Source of the DNA: Xiphophorus maculatus
Taxonomy: Eukaryota > Chordata > Actinopteri > Cyprinodontiformes > Poeciliidae
DNA: 64,000 nucleotides
Direction of reading: 5' to 3'
Assembly: GCF_002775205.1 (NCBI RefSeq)
Contig: NC_036460.1
Location: 18,938,402-19,002,401 of the forward strand
The number at the start of each line of letters is the position of its first letter. The stretch's first letter is position 1. The notes beneath the pieces are model-generated. The model was not told where the DNA came from. It did not search any database and saw only the letters and a list, made by a program, of their open reading frames with translations. Made by a program: the position numbers and the translations under genes. Shown piece after piece: positions 43,317 to 57,536 of this stretch.

Positions 43317-46300
43317 GTAAGTTTAAGTGCACCGCTGATTGTAGACGGGAAGAATGTCTCGTGTGTGGACTTTTTTAAGTTTTTTCCCCCTGTTTTTCTC
43401 TCTCCTCCGTATCCCTTCAATTGTCCTCCGCAAGGAACTAGCGGGCTATGCTAGGCTAAACGGCTAGCTGAAATAGCGGGATCATACACTTTGCGAATCG
43501 ATTGGCGCTTTTCACTTTCAGTTGTTCTAGACCAAGGTTTATAGTTGCCACTTTCTTCCCCTGCGAAGCGACTGTTGCCAGTTTCTATTGTCATTTTCTA
43601 ATATTCCCCCCGGCTAGGTGGCTAATTAGCGTTTTGAGCAGATGGATGCGGGGATGCAGCGACTGGGCTAGCGCTTGTCTTTTCAGTTTAGCTTTCATGC
43701 TAAGCTAACGCTAGTATTATATGACTCGCAGTTTCCTGCGTGGACTGCTTTCGGAGTGGGTTGGATCGCCATTCCAGCGGTAGCCAATCTAGTGATAATT
43801 GGCAAGATGGCATCTCGGGGTTGTTATCCAGAAATCGGTGGATTTTTCAAAATGGTGTCTTAAGCTTGTTTGAGTGTGACCATTTTTGTCCAACCGTTGC
43901 TGTTTGGGCTTCTCTTTGCTATTTCTGGTATGCAGCGCACTGCCAGCGCATGCCACGCTCCGATATATAAACATGTAAACCACTGAAGAGGTGGTAAACA
44001 TAAATGTTTGCAAGCTACCCCGTGTTCCCCCCAAGGCTACAGGCTTTGTTTCTTATAAATAGAATCGTGTTTTGGAGTTTGATTTACGGCTTTCTAATAT
44101 CCCTGCGTGCTCAGATCCGTTTAGTTAAAACTGTAAGCTGCAGAGGTACACGACTGCAGACTGCTTTCTAGCTGTTTTCACCAAATCGCATCATTTGGAC
44201 ATGCTTTGTATGCAGAGGATTGGATTTGAAAGAAACGAGTATTTCAACATTTGTACACTCTTCGTGTCAAGGCCTGTTTAAAAAGAGACTGCTGAAATTT
44301 CAACGTGAACGTTTCATTTTTAGCAATGCGAGAATCTTCCCCTGCTTTAACATGAGTCCTCTTAAGATTTCCTCACACAGGTGTGCAAACAACACATCAA
44401 GTCACCTGGGATTTCTCAGTTTTAAAAAAAAAGTAACTATTTAGACAGATTAAACAGTGGACTGTTGCATTACATTTTAATAACTTTTTGCACACCTATT
44501 CATATGTCGGTACACCCCACATCTTTACCATCAGTGCTAATTGAATAAAATTTATCTCCTTTGCCAGGCTTGTATGATTTTCACTGAACAATAACATTGA
44601 TTAAAAATACCACAATGTTGCATGTAAGTATAAATGTATTATGAGAATTCCGAGACATCTGAGCTCAATATTTCATTAACTGTCCATTGCGATTAACCAC
44701 ATTTTCCTCCGATTTCTCCATAATTACAGTATCTCCATATCTCTCCCTGGGCTGTCTGATCTGGATCACTAAGATCTTTATCTCAGTGATCCACTAAGGT
44801 GCAGTGAAAGTTCATCCAGGTACCAAATATAAAATTACCAAGTAAAATTGTAATGTATGCCACCTGAAACAGTCCAAACATTTCTTTCCGGTTGAAATGC
44901 TGCATACGCGGATGTTTTGAGTTAATGCATTGTGCAGCTCTAAAATCTATTTAAAAATAACAGAAAGATTACCATTATTTAGAAAGATTGTGCAATAATT
45001 TCACTAATACTGTTCTGATATTATGATATTGTCTGGTTAATTAGTTGGTCTTTCTGTGTGGGCGATCAACTCAGCGAGTGGCAAGTGCATTAGGCTTCCT
45101 AAAGCCAGCTGACTTGCAGTGCACACTTTAGCATCTTACGAGCCATATTAAACTATATAACATGAAATTAGATTTTTTATTATTATTATTATTTAGTATT
45201 GATACTTTATGTTCCTGGCAAGCGGCTTTGACCTTTGCCTGTATCTCTTTTTTGTATTAAGGAATTACTTTTGTACCAAATAGTAACAACATTTAGTTCA
45301 GGAATCCTTTTGATTCGTACTCAGTGGTGTCTGCTTTTTCATTTTTTACTCGTAAAATAAAATCTCTTCATCATGAGCACCAGAAGTTAATTAATTCAAC
45401 TTGATAAACAAACGGTGGAGGGCTAATTCAATAGCTCATCCTCAGAATTGCGTTTAAACGAAATGCAACAGTATTGCTTCCTTCTTGGAAATCGACTTTA
45501 TCAATTTTTGCAGAGAAGGCGGCGGAATCAATAAAAAGGCTGGCATATGTGTTTAATGCTTGAAGGTGATGAAGTGGTTGATTTCAATTTCAGCATCACC
45601 CTAAGGTGACCCCCGTTTGCCGCATGAGAAAAAGGGGGTGGGAGGTACGTGTGTGTGGACTTGGGTTTGAATGGTTGGTGGGATGGACAATGTAGCCGTA
45701 AAAATGTCAGACCATTGAAAGATGCAGTCGCTTCATGTTTTGTCAATCAGTGGCTCTCTTATAGACTTCAGCCTTTATTCTCTGTGTGATTTGAACAATT
45801 TAGTGATTTACTCATTACTGGTGAGTAAATAAACAGATGGCGCTGAGCTAAATTGCGCTTCCCTCTGGTTCACCTTGTCCAACTCGCACTCACTCAACCA
45901 AATCTTTTTTTTTTTCTTTTTTTTTTAAGCCGCCAGATGGGAGAGTCTGCATTGTTCTACACTTGGTTAAGAAGTGTTATTGAATTTTACTGAAATTGTT
46001 TGTTGTGCTTTATTACTTGAAATTGAATATATAGACAAATGATAGAAAAGGAACAAAGAAATGTGATCGTTTTGTATTTTGGCTATATATTTTTAGAGGA
46101 CATACAGAGATGGCAAATTTGAGAGACATTCTTAACTGGTTTAAAATCACATACATCATTTTCCACACTAAAAACACAGACGACGACTAACTTTAAAAAT
46201 CCAATTTCTTTTTTTTTTTTACATCAGGGAAAATTGATACAATCTTTTTTTCAGAAAAGTCAGGTCTGATTCTTAATACCTTTGTGAACTACAAATAACT

Positions 46301-46932
46301 GGCCATCTGTGAGTTGATTGCAACTCATAACTTTTGAATGATTTCTAAATAAATATGTCAATACTGCTATTAATGGAAAAAGGGTAAATGTAAGGCAATT
46401 TACCAATTTTCATATAGAAAATATTTTGCAAAGTATTTTTGATCCATGGGCAAATAAAACTTTGTGACATCAGACATGTCTGTACAATAATAGGCTGTGA
46501 CATCTTTAAATAAATCATAATTTCTCATTGAATATGTACTAAGCAGGCTTTTGCTGGGCAGTACCAATTTCAATTCAATTTCATTACAGCTGCATACATT
46601 CAAACATTGTAATCAACTTAGAACAGTTTTGAATCCAACTTAGAAAATTTATGCATGAAAAGGTCCAAAATTATTTATATCTGGCGTCAATTTAAATTTA
46701 AAGTTCTCATTTGACCAATAATCTTGTTTCATCTCTCAAAATATAATAAAACCTTGTGAGAGGCCTAGTAATTTTGAGAAAAAAATGATCTCACTTTCAT
46801 AAAATAAAATAAAAGTACATGAAAGTAGTTGTTTGACATATTTTTAGATTATAGTTTTTTTTCTTCTTCTTTTGGACATGTTTCAGTGTTTCCTTTAGGG
46901 ACATGGCCTTGCGAGGCAGGGGGAGGATTTTT

Positions 46933-47211
46933 AGGGGAGCGCAGATTGATCACCGTGATTTCTTTAATTTTGGTTGATTGACGATCACTCGTTTCACTTG
47001 ATTGGTTTCACTCGTGAAACCAATCTTTTCTACTACCACAAGTTTCTGGGAGGGGACTACCAATAGTTAGCCTGCTGTTGCCAACTTTGCAACATTTTTT
47101 GCCTGTTTTTGCTTGCGATTTGTTTGTACAGAAACAAATCGCTGTAGGGCAAAATCAGTCAGGTATTTTAAATATCAGTGATCAGCCAGGAAACTAAAAT
47201 CGGTGCACTCT
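46933..47211. mobile_element. hAT-type MITE, copy B
   Basis: The left end AGGGGAGCGCAGATTGATCA and right end AAATCGGTGCACTCT are imperfect inverted repeats. Inside are TTTCTTTAATTTTGG, GTTGCCAACTTTGCAACATT and TCAGTGATCAGCCAGG, as in copies A and C. A palindrome (GTTTCACTCGTGAAAC) lies inside. No coding capacity. Confidence 0.7.
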
Positions 47212-50200
47212 TATTTTCTTTTAATAACATCCATAATAACAGTTACTCTTGCTGCTGCTTGCAGGAGAGCAAGCTACTGCTATTGAAAAGAAATTCAGCA
47301 TGTTTAAAGAAATGCAGATATCCTTGCCTGCTTTGCAATTGTTTTTCTGTGCACTCTCTGTCTGCTGCTGTGAGCCAGAGTGTCGTTGACAGAGTAGAAG
47401 TGCGTGTTTTGGGTTTTTTTTGCCACATTTGCTTTTGCTTGAAGAGGCATTATTAGTGGGATAAAATGATCTATTGTGATGAATCAATTAACTGTAATCT
47501 AATTTAGTAACTGATTAATCGTCAACCGGAGCATATAGACTCTGAAAAACCCATTTGCTGAAAGAACACAATCAGAGCAGTAGTTAAGACAAAACTGTAC
47601 AAAGCATTGCACTTAAGATAAAAAAAACCCTTCTTTGTAAACATTTTACTCAGAATTTCTTTAGTTTTCACATTTTTATGTTGGAAATATAGTTTTCTTT
47701 AGCTAGACATGCATTCTTTTCTACAAATGATCAAACGTACACTAAAGGAATGCTATATTTTTGTATTTTAGGCAGTACATTGTAAGCTTTTCTCTCTAAA
47801 AAAAAGAAATGTAACTGTTTATTTAATGCATTTGAAATATTTAGTTGGTTAAATGAAAAATATGCCAGTTTGTTTTATCCAATATTTCATCTCAATAATC
47901 GTTAACTAAAATAATCATTTGTTGCAGCCCTATGATGTATACATATTAGTATGAACCTACAATATCCGACCACTGAGGAAAGTCTTTTGTTGATCACAAT
48001 TTTTTTTTTTCAAAACTGTTGCTCATTAATGAAAGCTGTATTTGTGCAAAGTTGAACACTGTTTTATATGCAATAAAATGCTCTTATTTTACCTTCCTCT
48101 GTGTGCTTAGTTCCACTTCCACCAAAAGCAATATAACCCGTCTTCTGCTAATATTGCTCAGAGTTATTGATTGTTTATCTTGGATTTATATTTAAGACCG
48201 ATGATGATGGTGGTGAAATGTGTTTCATGAGTGGATGTACACTTTCTATCCCCTTTCACTCTTGGAAACTACTCGGATTGTCATTTGCAATAGAGACACT
48301 TTTTGTACAGTCCAAATGTGGAACCTGTTGAACTGGTTTCAGTGTTTTCTGTAAATATTTACTATAGTAATAATGAAAAAGATACCTTTGCAAATTGTTT
48401 GCATTCATAATTGAAATTAGCATAGTCTCCTATCATCTTTCCAACAGTTTGTTGAAACAGTCTCTGAGATTTTAATAATTCTCTGCAGTTAAATATTTAT
48501 TTAAATGATCTGTTTCTGCAAAATGTAGCAGAAGCGGCAATTGGAAAAACAATATCCTGCTTAAGACCTCACATAAATAAGGAATCATCAATTTGCTAGT
48601 GTTTATTTACTGCTTTATTTTAATTCATTTTTAAAATTTCAATCCAATCTTAAGAAATTTAATGTGGGATAAGATTTGTTTCTCCTGCAAAAACCCCCCA
48701 AAACTGCTGATTAAAAAGCAAACATGTTTGAAGATGCCAGTGTTGTTGCTTTCTGCTGGTGTATTAAGATTGAGTTGATTTATGCAACTAGAACCTGAAA
48801 GTTGCCCTATATTTTTCAGCCAACTGTCTTTCTGGGTCAGGAAATTGTACCGATATGTGAAACTGCTCATCAGTCTAACGCTCCTAAGAATGGTTGTAAG
48901 TGGCTTAATGGACAGATGTTGTTGTGATGGTTTTCTGAAGGCAGTGTGTCAGAAGGAGCAAGGAGCTTCTTAAAGTTACAGAGGCCCAATTTCCAAGGGT
49001 CAAATTGCGAAGTTAAATTTCTTATAAGTTGTGTTTGATATGGAACTGAACAGCTAAAGGTAACATAGTTGTTTTACTGTGCTGTAAAGTGGCACTATGT
49101 GACTGGAAAATACATGCCAATTCTTGTAATATTGTTATATAGCTGATGATGACACTCGCCAACTAAACAATTAGATGCATTTCTCTATGCGTTTGTCACC
49201 ACAAAAAAAAAAACAATCTCACTGTGGACATTACTTTTTGCTTCAGCTAAAATGAAACAAGAGTCTACTACATCTGCTAGGTTTTGAGCAATGCAGTTTG
49301 AGCACTGGCAGTGCACAAACAGCTACCTCTTTCCTCCTTCCAAAACGTAAATGACGCAATTAATCACTTGTTTTCATCCGCCCAGTTTTACTTATTGGGT
49401 CAGTAAATATTTCAAAATAACGACCAACCTGATCTGATACTTTATTGCCGGTAAATTCTGCCTCCCCAGTCATCAGTTTTATCTAGAGAAGGCCCGATCA
49501 AAACAATTTCCAAACGCTGGTTTTGGATAAGTTCTGTCTTGCCAATAGTATTGACTAATTCTGATTTTCCTTTTGAGAATAACAAAGCATTGATGGCACA
49601 CAATCCAGTCAATGACTTGGACCACCATTATTATTATTATTTTATTTTATTTTTTTACCAATGGAAAGGATACTTTAAGACTTAAAAATGGTTTTCTGAA
49701 GTCCAGAGTGCGGTATGTATGCTGACGGTTTTTATTGTGAAGGTTTGAATGAAATTCTCTCACTTCACTTTCTGTCTCTACTTTTATCAAATAGACGATT
49801 GTCTTTTCAGACTGGAGCGTAGGCAGACCCCCGCCAACTGTAGGCAGACTCACATATACAATGCTAGTAGTTCAAGCTAGAAACCAATAAGCAAGACTAT
49901 TCTGAAAGTGGCATACAGCCGGCTAAAAGCGAACTTACTTAGCTTTATATGTAAGGCATCTAGTGGCTGCTAGAGGCTGACTCATGTTTCTTCTTTCTGT
50001 GAGGACAAAAGCACATTTTAAAAGCCTCCATGCACTTACAAAGTGCTAGATCGTAATGTATTTATAAATCATCCCCACTGTTCCTTCACTGTCTCATCTT
50101 TGTGTCTGTTATGATGGATCTGCGTTTGATGGACAATCGGAAAGCGATACATAGTTGCTGAAGTTTTTTTTAAATTTTTAATTTCATTTTAAAGCAGTGA

Positions 50201-53200
50201 TACTAAGTGAATACAGTGATACAAAAATGAAAACCAGTAAGCATTTCATCCCTAAAACAAGCTAGATAATGAAGTTAAGGAAAGGGAGAAAAACAATACT
50301 GATACATTTGAGCAAGACTGTGTCCCTGTAGATAACAACCTCCTTGCTTTGGTACATTTTTAGCACATTCTAATCCTTCATAATCTATAAACAGTATATT
50401 GCTCTCTTCTAACTTCCAGTGTTAAAGAAAGTTTCCTATTATTCATTGAGTTTTTTTTAGTGCTTCTCTTCTCTACGGTTTTAGTGGCCATTGTGTTTTG
50501 TGACAGTCTGTTGTAGTAAACTTTAAAGCAGTCAGCATTTAATGATTTTTGGATTTAACACGATTGATTTCTTTCTTTTTTTTTTTTTTTAGAAAGACGT
50601 GCAAGATCCATAAGAAAATGTGATTTCTTATAAGAAGCTTTTTTGTGATGCCACATCAGAATGTTGTCCTGAAAATGTGATAACATTGCTCCAAGGAAAT
50701 ATTCATATGGTTTGATCCACTTGTTATTTTACACAGTATTCAATTATTCTCCAGAAGAAATGAATGAACTATAAATACTTTATCAATGTGAGATTTTCTA
50801 AATAATAAAGGATTTGTTTGTAGCTTTATGGCTCTTAGTTATCAAGAAAAACAACATCTTACTCTCTTTATATTGATTTTGTAAATATAAGAATAAGCAA
50901 AAAAAACAAAAACCCAAATCAGCAGCTTTTTAACATAAACTCCCCCTCACTGTTTACCTTTTCGTCACTGACTGGCATTTTATAGTAGATGTGGATGACT
51001 GATATAAACATCTTTTATGTCTCTTAGCTGGTTGTCATCCATCCAGCCTTCTTTGTTGTCTGCTGTCTAATGACTGCAAGGATAGCTTTGTTGTTCACAT
51101 CCAGGCTTTTGTTGCCAGTTAGCAGCATGTTTTCGTAATCAAATGATCATATTTAATCCAAAGCGGTGTGAGAGCAACGTTTTAATTTTCTTACAGACGT
51201 TGTGTTTTGACAGAAGAATCAATGCATCGTCATAAAAAAATGAAGAAAGTGCTTTTCTGTCATGATATATCTTAATAACACAGTTACAGAAGATGTAATT
51301 ATTCTTTACAGTAATGTAGAATAGTAATCAAGGACCACAGCAGGGATGAGGAACAACATAGGCAGACTATGCATCATACTTAATGGTGCGAGCGCTATGT
51401 GTGCGTTATTCTTGTCCTGAGTGAAACGGCACAGAGATGTCGGTTTAATCCAGGAATGGAGACCCCATGAGGTGTGTGAGGGATGAGATGATTTTATAGA
51501 GGAGAATAGAATGAGAGGAAGCCAGATCGTAGAGAAGTGGGAGGCAGTGTCCTAGATTGAAAATAGCCCAGAAGTGTTCAGAGGTCCTTGTTACAGGGCA
51601 GGTCTGACTGCGTGAAAAGGAGGAAGGGATTTATCAGGGAATTTTATCACACAGGGATGCGATGCAGTGGATTTAGTCTTGGACGTGTTTGTGCATAACC
51701 ATAATGTAGGCGATCAGTAGCACACAAAGTCTGAGCTGCAAGTCTGTCTTATGGTGTTTGCCAATTCAGCTGATGTTTACCTAAAGGTTTGCAGATGCAC
51801 AGGTCATTTAACCAGAGACTCAATTTTCCCTTTTTCGACTCAGATAGAGGTAAATACAGGTAAATTTTGAAAAAATTAACATTTTAATAATTGATGGCTA
51901 AAAATAATGACCATTTCCAGTCAATAAATGCATGAATTGATATCAAGTATTTTATCCTTTTGTCTTAATGTTTATCAGATTAAGTCAGATAAAGTTTAGG
52001 GAGATATGTTTTGATTCATAAATGGCAGTGATTTAGTAAATTCTTAATTTCTATTTAATTTAAAACTGCAACTTTGTATCAGAGAATGTTTTTTGGTCTG
52101 TTCTGTGTTTTTGTCTTTGTAATAAAATTGTTGGTCGGAAATTAGTTTTAGATCAGACCTAAAAAAACATAAAATAGAAGTTTCTGTCGACTGGGAAAAG
52201 CATCAGTACAAAATAAATCTTGTTTTCTCTTAGTTTGACTTGTTCTAAGTGAACAGGTCTAAAGACAAAAAAAAAACAAAGCTCCAACTAATTGACCAAA
52301 ACCTGCATTATTGTTAACCAGAACTGCATTGATGCACTGCTCAGTATCATCACATAGGCTGTAAAAGGTATATTAATAAAAAAGAAAAGCAGAACAAAGG
52401 ATATTTGCTGTTGACACATCGGATTATGCTCTCCAAGCATGTCTTTAGATTATCTTATCTCCCGTTTTCTCCTCATCTAATTCAAGTAAAACTCTTCTTT
52501 TTTCTTTCTGTAGGGCTGAAAATATAAAAAAGGCTTTCAGTTCTATTCTCTCTCCCCATGTAGGAGTGTGATAACGCCCACCGGTTTTGATTTGTTGCTT
52601 AAAGAGTAGATGCCTGGTGAGGTATTATGTGGGTGGATAGAGTCGATGTGGGGGTTGTGTTGAATTGTATGCGTTCTTCAGGACTGGTAGATTTCTTTGT
52701 GTGTGTGTGTGTTTTTTTTTGTTTGTTTTTTTTTTGCGATTGTTCCCGCCTCATATTTTTCACCTTCTCGGTTCCCCTTGAGAGGCTCCTTTTTTATGTA
52801 CTGAAACGGTCATTAATATTTCTGTTGCTGAACTGTGGGTTTATTTAGTTTTATATCCACAGATTATGTTCCGACTCATCAGCTTTACAGATACGCATGG
52901 TATTGAGTTACACATACGTTTTAGTTGTGTTGTTCTACTGAGGGCCTTCAGGCTACAGGCCTGTGAGTTGAGCCCAAATGAAGTCCCTCTAATAGAGTTT
53001 GAGCTGAACGAAGTCCTGAAGAATAAACCTGGTAAAGTCAGGCAGCAGGAAGGTTTCCTTAATAATGCCAGTTGTCCCCCAGATGAATCTTTGACGTGTG
53101 AGAGTGTGTTCGTAAGGCGATGCATGTAAAAGCTTTCCTGCTCTACCTAAATGTCATTACTATACCAACCTGAGTTAATAACGGCTTCAAAATTAAAACG

Positions 53201-54488
53201 GCTATTTATTTCTTGAACAATATGAGGTTGTTAGTCATCCTGTTATGAATGCCTATTTTTATCCCTGTGATCTCAATGCTGAATAGTTTTCTTTCTTAGC
53301 TGTAAACTTTTATTGCCTGTATGCAGGGGAAAAGAAGTGATACCTGAATATAATGCAATCCCAGAACTGCTGATTAAATTACAGCTTGACATTAGAGAGA
53401 AGATTTGTCTTGTTGGAAGTACATTTTTGCAACAATTGAACAAAGATTTTTAAGTAAGTTGCCAAGGGCACATTTTCTTCTAACAACTGTAGGATAAGAA
53501 CAATAGAAAAATGTGAATTTTCAATACACAATTTCACAAATATAGAATAGATAAGAAATGGCCTTTATTGGAAAAATTCAAGTGAACAGCAGCATCATCT
53601 AGGTTCATACAAAAAACTTCCAAAAGTGTTAAAAAAATATACAGAGAATAATAACAATAATAGTAGTAGCAATATATACTTTACAAGACATAACATAAAT
53701 ATGCAATTTATTTTTTAAAGCATGTCAATATTGCACTTAAGAACAAGTTATTTCCACATGTTGCACATCTGGCTCACCGATTTCCTAATGAGTGATTCTA
53801 GAGGGAAAGGATTGAGACGAAGCTTCAAGTTTCATGGTTTTGGCAAACACCAAAGACGGGGACACACTGTATTATTATTTATTTTATTTTATGCCATATC
53901 TTACCCCAGTTCTAGTTGTGGTCAGTGGAAGAGTGAGTCGGCACTAAACATCTGCTAGTGAGTGGTGGTGAAGACTAAAGTTTGCAAGTGGTCTGCCTTC
54001 AGCAGCAGGCAAACAAGTGTTTGATTTGACTTTTCTCAATCTGAAAGCAGTACTTTGAACTGATCACTGACCAAACTGCGTATTCTGATGTTGCAAACAA
54101 CTGTAGTTTCAAAAGATGTTTCTTTTCAGTCAAGTAGTTTGTTTAGGAGATGATAATGTTTCTTGGTACCCAATAGCCATGCTTTTTCCCCCAGCATGAT
54201 GCAAACAGAAAACTTAACCATTTCTCTTTTTTTTTTTTTTTCTTCCTGTGAGTAATCCACAAGCAACAAAACTCATTGGTTTACTCAGATTTTATAGCTC
54301 TTGGGTAGAAAGATTTTCTTTTTCTTAATTCTTGCCCTACAAACACCATTGTTGCTTGAGAGAACACTGCAACGTTTGTGTGCGAAGCAAAACAAATTAG
54401 GATCAGAAGAAGATTCTGATTTCAAACTGGAACAACAGATTGTAGAAGAAAATCTGTATTTACACCACAAACCTCTTTCACCCTCAGT

Positions 54489-54824
54489 AGGGGTGCACTG
54501 ATTTGTCGCCGCCGATTTCCTTAATTTTGGGAGATGGGCCGATACGTACATGTGGAGCCGATCTTATTTACCTCGGTCTAAAAATCAGCTGTTGTCCTAT
54601 TTTACTCTCTGGTGAGACGAGAGGTTTGATTGACACCAGGCCCATCAAGTCATGTTTGCAGTTAACAATAGTCGCCTCACTGTTGCCAACTCAGTGACTT
54701 TTGATATTTAGTGACATTTCAGACAAACATAAATTGGTACCAGGCAAAATCAGAATCGGTAGGCCAGGCTTTTTAAAAGATTGATAATCTGTGATATGCC
54801 TGAAACTGCAATTTTTGCACCACT
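54489..54824. mobile_element. hAT-type MITE, copy C
   Basis: This is the best-preserved copy of the family. The left end AGGGGTGCACTGATTTGTCG is opposite the right end AACTGCAATTTTTGCACCACT. Internal TTTCCTTAATTTTGGGAGAT, GTTGCCAACTCAGTGACTTT and GATTGATAATCTGTGATATG are shared with the others. No transposase. Confidence 0.75.
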
Positions 54825-56024
54825 AACCTTCAATTTTGTTGGACAGTGATTTCTCGCACTCCGAGACAAACTCTGTTTGTCTGATGGCATTATACAAAGC
54901 CTGCCTGCAACTGTACTATGCTAAACCTGTGTAGACATGGGTGATATTAATGTCTACACAGGTAGACAAAAACTGACTCAAAAAAGCCCGTTTTTTGAGT
55001 CACATTTCCACAGGAAAAAAAAAAAACTAATACTGAACCGCGAATAGGGTAGTCCACTTCATTTAATCAGGAGACAAAATTGTTGCTACTTTTTTCAAGT
55101 TATCCTATGAGCCACAAAGTTGTATGTTAAATAGAAAGAAACACTCTGTTTGCGTTTGTTTCTACAAATACACAATAATCCCTTCTGCCTTTCCGCTGTG
55201 AATGATCTGTGTAAAATGGTCTTATCTGGCCGCAACACAGAAGTTTTACTGGTTTAAAAAAAAAAAGAGAGAATTTTTATGAGTAGAGACTGTGACTGTT
55301 CGTCACCCTCCCCCCCTCTTAAAAAGGAAAACGCAGTGAGTTACTGTTGGACTCTCCCACTCAACACATGTTTCTGTTGTCCTCCGTTCCGCACATACTC
55401 CCTCATTAAAAGCATTGTGGAGCCCCTCTTGTTCTCACCCTTTCTCTTTTTTTCCCTTCACCTTTTTCTGCAGTCCAACTCACTGAATTAGACGAACACA
55501 CCCGAGTCTCACTGCTCTATTCATGCACAGCTGTAATTGGGTATGTATGTGTTGGGAGGAGAAGACCTCTGGGTCTCTGTAGCCACCTGTCCTTGTGTTA
55601 ATGGGCTTTGTTGCCTCACTTAGCATTTTTATATTTTTGTCTGAGAAATAACATTATTAATGTGATGATCAGATCAGTTCTCTTACTTGTTATGACATTG
55701 ACTTTCTATCAGTTTTATTGGAAGCTTTATCATTTACCATTCCAGGAACAAAATAAGGACATCTTAAGCCTTGACTTGTTAGTTGAAGACAATAGAGGAG
55801 GACAATTTTATCACTTTGATCATAACTGTGATGACCAGATCTGTAGCTGTTGCTTGGTTATGAGTGCCCCAAGTGAGGTAGAAGTATGGGGTTTTGAAGT
55901 TTATGAATTATTGTAATACACTTATTTCTTTACTATTGAATGGAATCAGACAATTTTAATGTATTGTGCCAAAAATATATGTCAATCATGGCGTATGTGG
56001 TGTATTTTAAACCTGTTTAAATGA

Positions 56025-56150
56025 GTTAGAGGTTGTGGTGCTGTGTAGCTCGTCTGCTTGAGGAGAAACTCTAGTTCTTCACGCTGTTTTGGATTCGATT
56101 CCTGGTCACATGTCCCTATCTCTCTATCCTTTCAGATTACTGATCAGCAA
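56025..56150 (+). mobile_element. tRNA-derived SINE remnant
   Basis: GTGCTGTGTAGCTCGTCTGC resembles a polymerase III A box, and GGATTCGATTCCTGG about 50 bases on is a near-consensus B box. The tail CACATGTCCCTATCTCTCTA fits the body of a common fish tRNA-derived SINE. The cloverleaf is too eroded for a working tRNA. Confidence 0.65.
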
Positions 56151-57188
56151 AGGCTACTTGTGTTAAAATAATTGCTTAAAAAAATATGCAAGAAGTTGCT
56201 GTGTTTTTTTTTGTTTGCTTTTTTAAATTCAGACAAGTGACTTAGCAAAAATATTACATTTAATTCTTTTCTGTAAAGCTACGGTTACGATTTTTCTCAC
56301 AATTCCATCAGGTGAAAGGTCAAAGAGCATTTCTAAACGGATTTTAATCAGTTTGCACAATGGTGTCAAAACGTTTCAAGCACAGTTGAAATTAAGATGT
56401 CAAAACACTAAAGACTTCAAGTGCTGCGTCTCAGACTGTTCTGACTATGAAAACTTTGCATTATATTACAAATTCATCCAAGTTATTAGTCTAACTATAA
56501 TTAAGATCATACTATGAGCTGTTGTAATTAGATTAATAGAGCTCAATTTGAAGTTCTTTATACAATGGTATGTATGTTTTCATACTGATGCTAGAAAACA
56601 TTGTTTTGACTACCCTGGCAAAAAAAAAACCCAAAACAAATACAGATAAGTCCTATAGTCTATTTTTAAATCACACAATCGAAAAGTTAAGCAGACAAGT
56701 CAGGCCATCATAAAAAGCCCAAATATCCAACTTGGTCTTAGTAGAAGCATTATCCCTCAGTCAGCTAGTAGTAGGTAGAACAGAAGTGGTCTGGTGGTTT
56801 CCTTCTGGTTGTTTTGTCACGCTGTTGGACCTCAACCTCAAAAAGACTCGTTTGCACATTTATAAAGTCCAAAGCTGCACTAAACACCTGGTTCCCTGTG
56901 GTGCCAGAAACATACCTGTTATATGTTTACTGCCTTTTGCTTTAAACTGGAGCAACACATCTGAAATGATCATAAACAATCCCAAAATGACCAATCTGTA
57001 ATCCGCAACATTTTAATTTGGTAGGTCAGTACTTAATAATAATAAATTGCAACTGACATTTGCCAAGGACTTGGTGTATTTCTCTTAATCTGCATCATTG
57101 GTCAAAAATGTGAAACCATATAAAAGTTAAGTTTATGCATTATACTGCATATTTTGTGCGTTTGTCATGAACATTTTAGTATCCTTAA

Positions 57189-57536
57189 CCCTCTATGGCA
57201 TGGCGTTGCCCTCAGGCAACAAACCACATAGCTGTACCTCACATTGCTCCTTTATTTTATTTTTTGGGGGGCATGATTTTTGACATATTTTTGTCCAAAA
57301 AATAGTTCTTTTATGAATATAGTTTTTGTTTGATTTGTATTTCATTTCTCATAATCAGTGTAGACAATCTTGGTGTTCTAGACCAATGTTACCCTGAGGC
57401 AACAAACCCAAATCTGGTTCCAGGAGGTGTCAGAGTCCGATTTTATGATTGACATGTAATTAGGGACCACCAAGCTCCCAAAGAATGCAGGAAAATATTT
57501 CTTCCCCACAAAAATAAAAAGTCATGCCATAGAGGG
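57189..57536. mobile_element. piggyBac-type MITE with TTAA duplications
   Basis: A 348-bp element bounded by TTAA on both sides (57185-57188, 57537-57540) with perfect 14-bp terminal inverted repeats, CCCTCTATGGCATG and its complement. The TTAA target and CCC terminus are hallmarks of piggyBac elements. Inside, two subterminal copies of CCCTNAGGCAACAAACC (near 57210 and 57392) form small hairpins. No coding frame, so it is non-autonomous. The clean ends suggest a fairly young insertion. Confidence 0.88.

Noticed and set aside
43044..43420. Frames of 78 and 123 codons on the minus strand
   Set aside because: They lie in the CpG-rich fam168a promoter/exon 1. No homology is apparent, and such frames are common in GC-rich DNA.
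56025..56120. Possible functional tRNA gene
   Set aside because: The A and B boxes are recognisable, but acceptor and anticodon stems do not pair. The downstream body fits a SINE.
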